Shown here: positions 9,163-17,400 of the stretch, one piece after another
Layout: each line of letters opens with the position of its first letter
Position numbering within the stretch: the stretch's first letter is position 1
Assembly: GCA_949298825.1 (NCBI GenBank)
Contig: CASFYB010000007.1
Span: 62,001 to 126,000 of the forward strand
Direction of reading: 5' to 3'
DNA length: 64,000 nucleotides
From: an uncultured Helicobacter sp.
GTDB lineage: Bacteria; Campylobacterota; Campylobacteria; Campylobacterales; Helicobacteraceae
Program-made: the position numbers and the translations under genes
Notes under the pieces: model-generated
Seen by the model: only the letters and a program-made list of their open reading frames with translations
What the model was told of the DNA's origin: nothing
Database searches by the model: none

Positions 9163-10456
9163 AGCTAACAACCCTAAAATCACTAAAAATCTACAAGATA
9201 AGATCCTTAAAATCCTAAAACATGAAATGCGTCCTGCACTAGGCTGCACAGAGCCCATCTCCACAGCCCTAGCCTGTGCTAAACTACGCGAAATTATAGG
9301 TGGGATTCCTGATAGTTTGACCCTTTATGTTTCTGGGAATCTTTTTAAAAATGCAATGGCAGTTAGTGTGCCTTATACAGGGCTAAAAGGGCTGAAAATC
9401 GCTGCTGGGATGGGAGTTATCTGCGGTGATGCAAACCTAGGACTAGAGGTCTTAAAAAATGCTAAGAGCGATGATGTGATAGAGGCAAAGCGATTTTGTA
9501 AGAAAATCACCATTGAGATCAAAGAAAATGTACCCACCTTGTACGTGCAAGCCTGTGGAAGACTAAACTCCACTCAAGCAAGCATCACCATTGCATATGA
9601 ACATACATTCATCACAGAGATCAAACTTGATCAAAAAGTCATTTTTTCTCAAGCCTATCAAGATAACCAATGCGATATGGAAGTTTTAGATTCTTTAAAT
9701 TTACGTGATATTTATGATATTGCCCTTAGCTTTGAAGAAAGCGAGCTTGAGTTTATGCAAGAGGCAGCAAGACTAAATGAAGCCCTTAGCCTTGAGGGAT
9801 TAAAGCAAGATTATGGGCTTGGCATAGGCAGGACCTATCTTAAGCACACACAAAATAATCTAGCTCCAAAAGATTTGCAAAACCAGATTCTCATCTATAC
9901 GACTGCAGCATCAGATGCTAGAATGGGTGGGGCTAATCTCCCTGCTATGACCAACTCTGGCTCTGGGAATCAAGGCATTACTGCAACCATCCCTGTTGTC
10001 ATTACTGCTAAATATCTAAATAAAGAAGATAAACTTAATCAAGCACTATTTTTATCCCACCTTATAGCCATATACATCCATAGCAAACTTCCTAGACTAT
10101 CTGCTCTGTGTGCTGTAAGCACTGCTAGCATAGGTAGCTTTGCTGGTATTGCTTGGCTTTTTAGTGAGGATTTTGGGCTTATTTCTCAAGGGATCAACAC
10201 AATGATTGGCGATATTAGCGGGATCTTGTGTGATGGTGCAGCAAACTCATGCTCTCTAAAAGTAGCCACAGCCATCCAAAGTGCTTATAAATCCCTTCTT
10301 TTAGCACTAGAGAAAAAGGGTGTTGGGGGAGATGAAGGGATTGTAGATAATAGTACAGATAAAAGCATTGAAAATCTATGCAAACTTGCCAAAAAAAGTA
10401 TGCAAGCCACAGATGCACAGATTCTAGATATTATGCTTAAAAAATTTAATCAATAA
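9155..10456 (+). CDS. L-cysteine desulfidase / YhaM (CyuA, UPF0597) family protein
   Basis: The family degrades L-cysteine to pyruvate, ammonia and sulfide, or is related to the alpha subunit of serine dehydratase; members carry a labile Fe-S cluster. The sequence shows MRPALGCTEP near residue 31, GGANLPAMTNSGSGNQGI in the middle and CDGAANSCSLKV near the C-terminus, supplying the expected cysteines. The ATG at 9155 is preferred over an upstream TTG because TAAGG lies 8 nt before it. The length of 433 residues is normal. Substrate specificity is inferred from the family. Confidence 0.8.
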   Translation: MNEANNPKITKNLQDKILKILKHEMRPALGCTEPISTALACAKLREIIGGIPDSLTLYVSGNLFKNAMAVSVPYTGLKGLKIAAGMGVICGDANLGLEVLKNAKSDDVIEAKRFCKKITIEIKENVPTLYVQACGRLNSTQASITIAYEHTFITEIKLDQKVIFSQAYQDNQCDMEVLDSLNLRDIYDIALSFEESELEFMQEAARLNEALSLEGLKQDYGLGIGRTYLKHTQNNLAPKDLQNQILIYTTAASDARMGGANLPAMTNSGSGNQGITATIPVVITAKYLNKEDKLNQALFLSHLIAIYIHSKLPRLSALCAVSTASIGSFAGIAWLFSEDFGLISQGINTMIGDISGILCDGAANSCSLKVATAIQSAYKSLLLALEKKGVGGDEGIVDNSTDKSIENLCKLAKKSMQATDAQILDIMLKKFNQ

Positions 10457-10464
10457 GGATAGTT

Positions 10465-11199
10465 ATGCCAAAAATCGCAACAATCCTAGATACGCTCAAT
10501 CAAATCTCTCCATTTGACAGACAGGAATCTTGGGATAATAGCGGCCTTCTAATAGGGTCAAGAGAAGATGAGTATGATCAAATCATCCTAGCCTTAGAAG
10601 CAGATTACAAGATCATAGAAAACCTTAAGCCAAAAAGCTTGTTAATCACTCATCACCCTCTTATTTTTAAATCACTAAAAAGCTTTGATACTACAAGCTA
10701 TCCAGCCAATCTTATAGCTAAGCTCATACAAAAACAATGCAGCCATATTGCCATGCATACTAATTTTGATTCTACGCATTTAAATGAAGCCTTTGCACAA
10801 AAAATCGGCTTTGAGAGCAATGACTTTCATGGCATAAGACTAGCAAAACTCAAAGCACCAACCACCACTATTGAACTGGCTAAAAATATCAAAAAAGCCA
10901 TGCCCTCAAGCACGATCAAAATCACAGATGCGAATAAAGAGATCACTCAAGTTGGCATTGTATGTGGATCTGGACTATCTCTTTTGAGCGATATAGAAGA
11001 TAAAAAGGGCTTATGTTTTATCAGCGGGGATTTGAAATATCATGAAGCCATGGCTGCACTAAGCATGGGGGTGAGTATTCTTGATGTTGGGCATTATGAT
11101 TCTGAATGCCATTTTGCAGAAGTTTTGCAAAGAATTTTGCAAAAAATGGGATATAAAGCTATAATAGCGCAGTCAAAGAACCCATTTTACTATTTATGA
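10465..11199 (+). CDS. Nif3-like dinuclear metal centre protein
   Basis: NIF3/YbgI (DUF34) family. Members form hexamers with two metals per site and are proposed to have GTP cyclohydrolase I type 2-like or cofactor-repair roles; the function is unsettled. Conserved metal-binding elements are visible: WDNSGLLIG, LLITHHPLIF, IAMHTNFDS and the C-terminal DVGHYDSE. It is 244 residues, full length. It sits 8 nt after the desulfidase-like gene behind AAGGAT and overlaps the next reading frame. The same order (Nif3, zinc-ribbon protein, waaA, rluA, lgt) is known in H. pylori. Confidence 0.85.
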   Translation: MPKIATILDTLNQISPFDRQESWDNSGLLIGSREDEYDQIILALEADYKIIENLKPKSLLITHHPLIFKSLKSFDTTSYPANLIAKLIQKQCSHIAMHTNFDSTHLNEAFAQKIGFESNDFHGIRLAKLKAPTTTIELAKNIKKAMPSSTIKITDANKEITQVGIVCGSGLSLLSDIEDKKGLCFISGDLKYHEAMAALSMGVSILDVGHYDSECHFAEVLQRILQKMGYKAIIAQSKNPFYYL

Positions 11200-11207
11200 G
11201 GAAAAGT

Positions 11208-11912
11208 ATGAATAAACATCTAGAGCAATTAATCAAAGTTGTAACTCTTGATAGAGAGATTGATGGGATGGAGCCGCTTATCCTACAGAAGCGCTCTAAG
11301 CTAGATAAAATGCTAAAAAGCAAAGAAAGCAAAGAACTTATGATCAAGCAGATCAATGAAGAAAAAAATGATTTGCAATTACGCTACAACCAAATCAACA
11401 ATTCCATTGAAGAAACAAGCATACGCCTAGAGCACATCACAGCTAAAAATCAAGAAGTAAAGTCTGAACGTGAATTAAGAGCACTTGGCATTGAAGAAGA
11501 GCTAGCTAGAGAGCAGCTTAATAAGGCAAATGCCGATATTGCTGCTATTGAGGAAGCCAGAGCTCAAAAAGATAGTCAAATCCAGAATCTACAAGATGAA
11601 ATTGCCACAATCCAATCTGAAATCAAAACAGAAGAAGAGGCGATCACTGGCGAGATTGCTACCATTAAGGCTGAGCAAGAAAAACTCTTTGCCAAAAAGC
11701 AAGAAATCTATGCGACTTTGGAGCAAAAGCTTGCCATCTTTTATGAAAAGATCCGAAAATGGGCGAAAAATACAAGTGTCGTGCCTGTGAAAAAACAAGC
11801 CTGTGGCGGGTGCTTTATCCGCATTAACGATCGTGTTTTTGCAGAAATCAAGCAAAGCAATGACATCATCACATGCCCTCACTGCGGAAGAATCCTCTAT
11901 ATCGAGAGCTAA
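11208..11912 (+). CDS. Coiled-coil / C4 zinc-ribbon protein, HP0958-like flagellar factor
   Basis: 234 residues. A long charged antiparallel coiled coil (about 1-185) is followed by a C4 zinc ribbon with C199, C202, C223 and C226 (CGGC...CPHC). This matches the H. pylori HP0958 family, needed for motility, where it stabilises sigma54 (RpoN) and affects flaA mRNA. The ATG at 11208 is chosen because GAGGAAAAG precedes it; an in-frame ATG at 11196 overlaps the stop of the previous gene and has no good ribosome site. The family also occurs in non-flagellated bacteria, so the flagellar role is inferred from its close relatives. Confidence 0.85.
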   Translation: MNKHLEQLIKVVTLDREIDGMEPLILQKRSKLDKMLKSKESKELMIKQINEEKNDLQLRYNQINNSIEETSIRLEHITAKNQEVKSERELRALGIEEELAREQLNKANADIAAIEEARAQKDSQIQNLQDEIATIQSEIKTEEEAITGEIATIKAEQEKLFAKKQEIYATLEQKLAIFYEKIRKWAKNTSVVPVKKQACGGCFIRINDRVFAEIKQSNDIITCPHCGRILYIES

Positions 11913-11927
11913 TTTCTGGATTTTTCT

Positions 11928-13091
11928 TTGAAAGTCCTTATCTATCGTATTATTTTAAGTGTCATTTATCTAGTGGCACTTCCTATCCTCATCCTTCTAT
12001 CCTTAAAACAAAAATACCGCCAGTCTATCCCGGCTCGTTTTTTATTTGCCCAAAAAAAGCCCAGCAAAGATAGAGAGATCTGGCTTCATGCTTGCAGCTT
12101 TGGTGAGGTAAAAGCACTTAGCCCGATCATTTATGCCCTAAATCATCAAAAACTTTTGCTAACTACCACCACCCATACTGGCTACAAACTAGCCATACAA
12201 AGCTTTGGGGCTCAAGATATAGAGGTGCGTTATCTACCTTTTGAACCCCTTATCTACCTGTGGAAGTTTGATCATCTTAAAAGCCTGGTGGTGATGGAAG
12301 CAGAAATATGGCTAAGCCTCTTTGACTTTGCAAAAAAGATGGGAGCACGCACCCATCTTATCAATGCGCGCATATCAGATCGATCCTATATGCGATATTT
12401 AAAGTTTAGATTCTACTATCAAGAGGTTTTTAAGCATATTGATAGCATTTTTGCTCAAGGGCAAATTGATGCCATCCGCCTTGAAAGTCTTGGTGCTAAC
12501 AACCCGCAAGTATTTGGCAATCTTAAAATCTATGTACCCATAGAGCCCAAGCATCTTTATAACAAACCTAAGCGACCTATTATTGTGGCTGGTAGCACGC
12601 ATCCAGAAGAAGAGCTCTTAGTGCTATCAACCTTTTTAAAGCTACAACAAGCAGGCATGAATGCCCAGCTTATCATCGCTCCACGTCATCCAGAACGCTT
12701 TGATGATGTATATGCGATGCTCCAAGGCCTAAAAGCAGGCAAAATCTCAGAAATAGGCATTGATGAAGAAATGGATATTTTATTGCTTGATTTACTAGGA
12801 GATCTTAATAGTATTTATCGTATTGCTGATGTTGTGATTTTATGTGGAAGCTTTGTCAAGATAGGTGGGCACAACCCACTGGAGCCAGCCTTTTTTGGCA
12901 CACGCCTTATTAGTGGACCTTATATTTTCAATCAATATGCACTTTTTGACTGCATACAAAACTACCTCATAGTGCAGAATCAAAATGAACTTTATGATGC
13001 CCTTATAAACTACCCCTCTTTAGCACCAAGCTCTATTTTGCCAACCAAAGGCACACTAGATCACCTCATCAAAGATATCACCCATGGATAA
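11928..13091 (+). CDS. waaA: 3-deoxy-D-manno-octulosonic acid (Kdo) transferase
   Basis: Adds Kdo to the lipid A precursor at the inner membrane, the entry step of LPS core synthesis. The N-terminal membrane anchor is residues 6-25 (YRIILSVIYLVALPILILL). It is followed by HACSFGEVKA, EAEIWLSLF (the catalytic-type glutamate) and the C-terminal GGHNPLEPAFFG of GT30. The start is TTG with a weak ribosome site, 15 nt past the zinc-ribbon gene. It overlaps the rluA-like gene by 8 nt. Length (387) is normal. Confidence 0.93.
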   Translation: MKVLIYRIILSVIYLVALPILILLSLKQKYRQSIPARFLFAQKKPSKDREIWLHACSFGEVKALSPIIYALNHQKLLLTTTTHTGYKLAIQSFGAQDIEVRYLPFEPLIYLWKFDHLKSLVVMEAEIWLSLFDFAKKMGARTHLINARISDRSYMRYLKFRFYYQEVFKHIDSIFAQGQIDAIRLESLGANNPQVFGNLKIYVPIEPKHLYNKPKRPIIVAGSTHPEEELLVLSTFLKLQQAGMNAQLIIAPRHPERFDDVYAMLQGLKAGKISEIGIDEEMDILLLDLLGDLNSIYRIADVVILCGSFVKIGGHNPLEPAFFGTRLISGPYIFNQYALFDCIQNYLIVQNQNELYDALINYPSLAPSSILPTKGTLDHLIKDITHG

Positions 13092-13809
13092 AGCCTATAA
13101 ACTCTTAAGTCTGCAACTTGGCATCTCTAATAAAAAAGCAAAAGAAATGATTGATAGAGGGCTTGTGCAAGCTAATGGAAAGCGCATCAACCTGGCACGA
13201 GAGAATCTCCCTGCCTCAACACACTTTCACATCACACAGCTTAAATCCACTAAGATTCTTTTTAAGGATAGCAATCTCTTAGCCCTTGATAAACCTGCCT
13301 TTGTAGAAAGCTATGATTTATGCAGGGAATTTCCAGAATGGGTGCTTTTACACAGGCTGGATAGAGAGACAAGTGGTGTTATCTTGCTAGTCAAAGAAAA
13401 TAGCGACTTTCATATCAAAGCCAAAAAAGCCTTTGCCAACAAAGAAGTCTATAAAGAATATCGTGCTCTAGTAAGTGGCTTTATTAGCGAAGAAAGAAGC
13501 ATTGATGAAAGGATATTGACCATAAAAAAAGGCTTTGCTAAAAGTAAAATCTCCAAAGATGGCCTAGAAGCGCACACTCATATAACCCCACTTAGCATCA
13601 GCGGCAAAAAGACATTGCTAAAGGTTATCATTACAACTGGGCGTACCCATCAGATTAGAATCCACCTTAAACATATTGGTCATAGTATTATAGGAGATAA
13701 GATTTATGGAGGGATAAATGCAGCAAGATTGATGCTGCATGCCCATAGGATCAAACTTTTTGGCTATGATATTACCAGTCAAATCCCAGCAGAATTTGAG
13801 AGAGAGTAA
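13084..13809 (+). CDS. RluA-family RNA pseudouridine synthase
   Basis: Isomerises uridine to pseudouridine in rRNA or tRNA. An N-terminal S4-like RNA-binding segment (residues 4-50) is followed by the catalytic motif LHRLDRETSGV with the nucleophile D93. TTGRTHQIRIHLKHIGH and GDKIYGG near the C-terminus are also typical of RluA. It is 241 residues. The start overlaps waaA, and its stop shares TAATG with the next gene. Which uridine is modified cannot be read from the sequence. Confidence 0.9.
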   Translation: MDKAYKLLSLQLGISNKKAKEMIDRGLVQANGKRINLARENLPASTHFHITQLKSTKILFKDSNLLALDKPAFVESYDLCREFPEWVLLHRLDRETSGVILLVKENSDFHIKAKKAFANKEVYKEYRALVSGFISEERSIDERILTIKKGFAKSKISKDGLEAHTHITPLSISGKKTLLKVIITTGRTHQIRIHLKHIGHSIIGDKIYGGINAARLMLHAHRIKLFGYDITSQIPAEFERE

Positions 13810-14117
13810 TGAAAATTTACATACCTGAAGGCATTGATGATTGTATTATATTTAGTGGCAAGATAAAAGACTATGATCAATTTGTCTTGCTTAAAGGCGA
13901 ACTATCTCAAATGCTTGCTAATTATAATAAGCAAGAACCTCTATGCTTTTTCTTAGATAAATGCTTACCATTAGAATCTTATTTTATCGGCTACCTTTTA
14001 AAGCTTAAGGATAATGATGGGTGGAATATCAAGATCCACACAAATGAATATGAAATACAAAGGTATTTTGAACAAATCGCTCTTAGCGATAAATTTGAAG
14101 TAATGGTACGTCTATGA
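13809..14117 (+). CDS. Small conserved-position protein, STAS-like
   Basis: 102 residues, translationally coupled on both sides (TAATG after the rluA-like gene, ATGA into lgt). Not recognised by name. Its pattern recalls STAS domains: an early strand with FSGKIKDYD, a central CFFLDKCLPLESYFIGYLLKL where STAS proteins have a conserved strand then a loop-helix, and an end of FEQIALSDKFEVMVRL. If this is right it would be a small regulatory or scaffolding domain. The function is unknown. Confidence 0.65.
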   Translation: MKIYIPEGIDDCIIFSGKIKDYDQFVLLKGELSQMLANYNKQEPLCFFLDKCLPLESYFIGYLLKLKDNDGWNIKIHTNEYEIQRYFEQIALSDKFEVMVRL

Positions 14118-14965
14118 ATCATGAGAATCTAAATACCTGGAATCTTATTTATTCGCATTTTGATCCTGTTGCTTTGCATATTTTTGGACTTTCGCTGCAT
14201 TGGTATGGCATAGCCTATGTATCAGCCTTACTTATCACTTTTTATATGGCCAAATATTTTGTCGCTAAAAACCAAAATCAATTCCCCATCAATACCAAGA
14301 TGTTGGAAATATTTTTTATCTATGCAGAAATAGGTGTGATCCTTGGTGCTCGCCTGGGCTATATCCTCATCTATGACCCCAACACTTCCTACTACCTCAC
14401 CCATCCATGGCAAATCTTTAACCCTTTTGATTCTCAAGGTAGCTTTATTGGCATTAGGGGGATGAGCTATCATGGTGCGATTATCGGGTTTTTGATAGCT
14501 AGTCTTATTTTTGCTAAGATTTATAAGCTCTCTTTTTTGATGCTATTAGATTTGATTGCGCTCTCTGTGCCACTTGGCTATGTCTTTGGCCGCATAGGCA
14601 ACTTTCTCAACCAAGAGCTTTTTGGTCGCCCCATCCCAGAAGGTAGCCCATGGGAGTGTGTAGGGATTATGGTTGATTCTACACTGCGCTATCCAAGCCA
14701 GCTTATTGAGGCATTTTTAGAAGGCATAGTAGTTTTTTTATGCCTACTTTATATCAAGACTAAAAAGCCTGCAAATGGGATCCTTATTGCCAGCTATGGG
14801 CTTTTATACTCATTGGCACGATTTATTGCAGAATATTTTAGGGAGCCAGATTCTCAAATGGGTGTTTTTATATTTGGGCTTTCTATGGGGCAAATTTTAA
14901 GTATTATTATGATAGTTGTTAGTATCAGTATTTTGATTTATGCACTTGCTTTTAAGCAGAGGTGA
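14114..14965 (+). CDS. lgt: Phosphatidylglycerol:prolipoprotein diacylglyceryl transferase
   Basis: Transfers diacylglycerol to the lipobox cysteine of prolipoproteins in the inner membrane, the first step of lipoprotein maturation. 283 residues with about seven membrane segments, the family signature GRIGNFLNQELFGRP, and an active-site-region HGAIIGFL segment. Clients in this window include RlpA and the two lipoproteins near 59-60 kb. It overlaps the genes on both sides by a few bases. Confidence 0.95.
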   Translation: MNHENLNTWNLIYSHFDPVALHIFGLSLHWYGIAYVSALLITFYMAKYFVAKNQNQFPINTKMLEIFFIYAEIGVILGARLGYILIYDPNTSYYLTHPWQIFNPFDSQGSFIGIRGMSYHGAIIGFLIASLIFAKIYKLSFLMLLDLIALSVPLGYVFGRIGNFLNQELFGRPIPEGSPWECVGIMVDSTLRYPSQLIEAFLEGIVVFLCLLYIKTKKPANGILIASYGLLYSLARFIAEYFREPDSQMGVFIFGLSMGQILSIIMIVVSISILIYALAFKQR

Positions 14966-14970
14966 TTCTT

Positions 14971-15984
14971 GTGGCATTTTTTTCTATCATCATTCCTATT
15001 TATAATGTCAAACCCTATTTAGATGAGTGCCTTAGCTCTGTAGAGATGCAGAGTTTTAGTGATTTTGAAGCTATTTTGATCAATGATGGTAGTAATGATG
15101 GCAGCAGAGAGATCGCTCAAAAATATGCCAGCAAAGACCCTCGCTTCATCCTCATAGATCAGGAAAATATGGGGCTTAGCGAGGCTAGAAATACCGCGCT
15201 TAAATTCCTTATTACTCGTGAAAATCTCTGGGGGGGGGGGAATATAGGACAAAACCCATCAGCACCCAGCTATATACTTTTTTTAGATTCTGATGACTAT
15301 ATCAAAAAAGATTCTCTAAAAAAGATTTTCCATATGCTTCAAAAGAAGGCTAATGGGGTAGATGTGCTTAAATATAGCTATGAGTTTATGCCCAAAAAAC
15401 CCATCCCCAAACACTTCACTCCCGCACTATATCAAAATGGCATAGATTTTATTTTGCAGCATCCATCAGTTTTAGGTGAAGGGTGTGTGTGGCTATATGC
15501 TATTTCTTTTAAATTTCTCCTAGCCCACCATTTCTCTTTTATACCTAGAATCTACTTTGAAGATATGACTTTTATTGCTGATATTCTAGTTTATGCAAAA
15601 TCAATCTATATTTGTGATGATCCATTTTATATCTACCGCTTACGAGAAGATTCCATCACACGAGCACAATGGGATGAAAAGCGCACGCTTAAAGCCTTTG
15701 AGAGTTATCTAGCCATCCTAGAGCATCATCACAATCTTATGAATAATATGGAAAATAAACAAGCTAGGAAAATTTTAAAGAGACTTATTCAAGCCTATGT
15801 CTGGTCATTTCATAATAAAGCAAGACAAACCGGCCATAAAGCCACGCCTAGCCTATATCAAAGACTGCATATTTATGAGCAAATCTACAGCCCTATGAGT
15901 AGGATCAAGATTTACTTTCCTAAAACCTATCAAACCCTAAGATCTATGAAATATCTTATTGCATCCATATTTAAAAAAAGTTAG
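14971..15984 (+). CDS. Phase-variable family 2 glycosyltransferase
   Basis: A GT-A fold, inverting glycosyltransferase, probably building LPS or another surface glycan. Visible elements are FSIIIPIYNVKPYLDECL, ILINDGSNDGS, NMGLSEARNTAL and the metal-binding FLDSDDYIKK. Between the last two lies an insertion coded by a G11 tract (NLWGGGNIG) that replaces the short loop normally found there. With G11 the frame is open, giving 337 residues, so the assembled state is ON. The GTG at 14971 is preferred (AGAGGTGA upstream, usual N-terminus AFFSIIIP); a GTG at 14962 is also possible. The C-terminus is basic. The sugar and acceptor are unknown. Confidence 0.88.
   Translation: MAFFSIIIPIYNVKPYLDECLSSVEMQSFSDFEAILINDGSNDGSREIAQKYASKDPRFILIDQENMGLSEARNTALKFLITRENLWGGGNIGQNPSAPSYILFLDSDDYIKKDSLKKIFHMLQKKANGVDVLKYSYEFMPKKPIPKHFTPALYQNGIDFILQHPSVLGEGCVWLYAISFKFLLAHHFSFIPRIYFEDMTFIADILVYAKSIYICDDPFYIYRLREDSITRAQWDEKRTLKAFESYLAILEHHHNLMNNMENKQARKILKRLIQAYVWSFHNKARQTGHKATPSLYQRLHIYEQIYSPMSRIKIYFPKTYQTLRSMKYLIASIFKKS
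15230..15240 (+). repeat. Poly-G (G11) phase-variation tract inside the GT2 gene
   Basis: Eleven consecutive G residues. G11 keeps the frame. G10 gives a TAG two codons after the tract. G12 gives a TGA about 20 codons later, in both cases before or at the DXD region, so the enzyme would be lost. This is a classic contingency tract. Confidence 0.9.
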
Positions 15985-16009
15985 AATAAGACAAAATTTT
16001 AGAGGGAAA

Positions 16010-16978
16010 ATGCTATTTTATAACCTTAAAGGTATCTATCACTGTCTAGTCCCAACCCCAAGAAAGCTAAAGCACAAAATCAAAATACTAGAATCAATGC
16101 AAGATACCAAGCTACATAGGATAAAAGAAAGATTGCAATACTACTACAATCTCAAAAAAGAAGATTTTAACCCCAAGCCTCAAACAAACCTTGCCCTAAA
16201 AAATATGCTCAAAAATCATGGTTCGCGCTACTGCTATGATTTATTCTCCCTACTGCGCTATTTTGATTTTAAAAACCTTAAGCTAGAGTTTGTTTCAGGA
16301 GATATCAACTCCACTCTTCCAACCCCAGCTATCTGCAAATCACGTCCCATTGGATCTGATAATAATATTTTGCTGAAATTAGATTCTGCTAGGCATTTTA
16401 AATTTCTCAAAAAAACACAAGAAAATAACCCCTATCACACTAAAAGTGATATTTTATTTTTTCGGGGTGGATGCTATCAAGCTCACCGCAAAGATTTTAT
16501 GAGGAAGTTTTTTGATCATCCGCTAATAGATGCTGGGCATGTAGGCTCGCTTAAAGATTTAGAGCTGAAAAAATGGTTTAAAGGCAAGGCAAGCCTAAAA
16601 ACCCACCTCAAACATAAATTCATCCTATCATTAGAAGGGAATGATGTGGCGACAAATCTAAAATGGATCATGAGCTCAAACTCTGTTGCCATAGCCCCTA
16701 AGATGAAGTTTGAAACATGGTTTATGGAAGGGAAGCTTATAGAAAATATTCATTACTTAAAAATCAAAGATGATTATAGCGATTTGCTAGAACGGCTTGA
16801 GTTTATTAGAGAAAATCCAAGTCTAGCTAGCTTTATCATCCATAATGCCAATGAATATACTAAGGAATTTCAAGATCAAGAGATGGAAGAAATTTTAGGA
16901 ATCCTTGTATTAAGAAAATACTTTTATCTTACAGACCAAATACAAGTCACGCCACTAGAAGTAGAGCTTTTTAGCTAA
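16010..16978 (+). CDS. Glycosyltransferase family 90 (CAP10/LpsA-like)
   Basis: About 322 residues. The C-terminal half has the CAP10 pattern: LFFRGGCYQAHRKDFM, then KFILSLEGNDVATNLKWIM, SSNSVAIAPKMKFETWF and HYLKIKDDYSDLLERL, found in bacterial LPS glycosyltransferases of the LpsA type and in eukaryotic O-glucosyltransferases. The ATG at 16010 with AGAGGG upstream is preferred; the open frame reaches back over the end of the GT2 gene. Together with GT2 it forms an accessory pair placed between lgt and rpsO. The donor is unknown; members of the family often use UDP-glucose or UDP-xylose. Confidence 0.8.
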   Translation: MLFYNLKGIYHCLVPTPRKLKHKIKILESMQDTKLHRIKERLQYYYNLKKEDFNPKPQTNLALKNMLKNHGSRYCYDLFSLLRYFDFKNLKLEFVSGDINSTLPTPAICKSRPIGSDNNILLKLDSARHFKFLKKTQENNPYHTKSDILFFRGGCYQAHRKDFMRKFFDHPLIDAGHVGSLKDLELKKWFKGKASLKTHLKHKFILSLEGNDVATNLKWIMSSNSVAIAPKMKFETWFMEGKLIENIHYLKIKDDYSDLLERLEFIRENPSLASFIIHNANEYTKEFQDQEMEEILGILVLRKYFYLTDQIQVTPLEVELFS

Positions 16979-16979
16979 A

Positions 16980-17002
16980 AGATCATGCTTAAAGCATGAT
17001 CT
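16980..17002 (-). terminator. Intrinsic terminator of rpsO, shared with the converging GT90 gene
   Basis: AGATCATGC and its complement GCATGATCT form a perfect stem around TTAAA. On the minus strand the stem is followed by TTTTAGC, fitting the end of the rpsO transcript; GT90 converges from the other side. Confidence 0.7.
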
Positions 17003-17007
17003 ATAAA

Positions 17008-17280
17008 TTATCTATCCTTAATGCCCAACTCAGCAATAAGCTTAGCATAGCGATCATGCTGTGTGCGCTTAAGGTATTTTAAAAGATGCTTGCGCTGACC
17101 TACAAGCTTTAAAAGGCCAAGTCTGCTAGAGTGATCTTTTTTATTTGCCTTAAGATGCTCAGTAAGATCTGAGATCCTTTGAGAAAGAAGAGCGATCTGC
17201 ACCTCTGAAGAACCTGTATCCTTGCTATCGCGAGCAAATTTTTTAATAATTTCTTGTTTTTTCGCCGTATCTAAAGCCAT
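17008..17280 (-). CDS. rpsO: 30S ribosomal protein S15
   Basis: Primary 16S rRNA-binding protein of the central domain of the small subunit. 90 residues, normal length, with the recognisable [15 protein letters not shown] and [20 protein letters not shown] segments. The GGAGGTCGTT leader gives a good ribosome site. Transcribed alone, divergently from flhA, as in H. pylori. Confidence 0.97.
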   Translation of the reverse strand: MALDTAKKQEIIKKFARDSKDTGSSEVQIALLSQRISDLTEHLKANKKDHSSRLGLLKLVGQRKHLLKYLKRTQHDRYAKLIAELGIKDR

Positions 17281-17319
17281 AACGACCTCCTGATTGGTAT
17301 TTTTAAATTTAAAGGCATA

Positions 17320-17330
17320 ATTTTACTATA
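17320..17330 (-). promoter_or_regulatory. Candidate rpsO promoter
   Basis: The minus strand reads TATAGTAAAAT 40-50 bp before the rpsO start, giving overlapping -10-like boxes. A near-identical string (TATAGTAGAAT) stands before rpsJ, so the two ribosomal transcripts may share a promoter type. The flhA side of this 120-bp gap has GTAAAAT near 17361 as a possible -10 box. Confidence 0.45.
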
Positions 17331-17400
17331 AAATAGCCAAAAATACGAAAAAAATTGTGTAAAATTCTTTGATAAACTAGAAAATACTAAAGAGGGAATC

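Noticed and set aside
11159-11882. Several antisense or shifted frames over the zinc-ribbon protein gene
   Set aside because: Shadows of a repetitive coiled-coil coding sequence.
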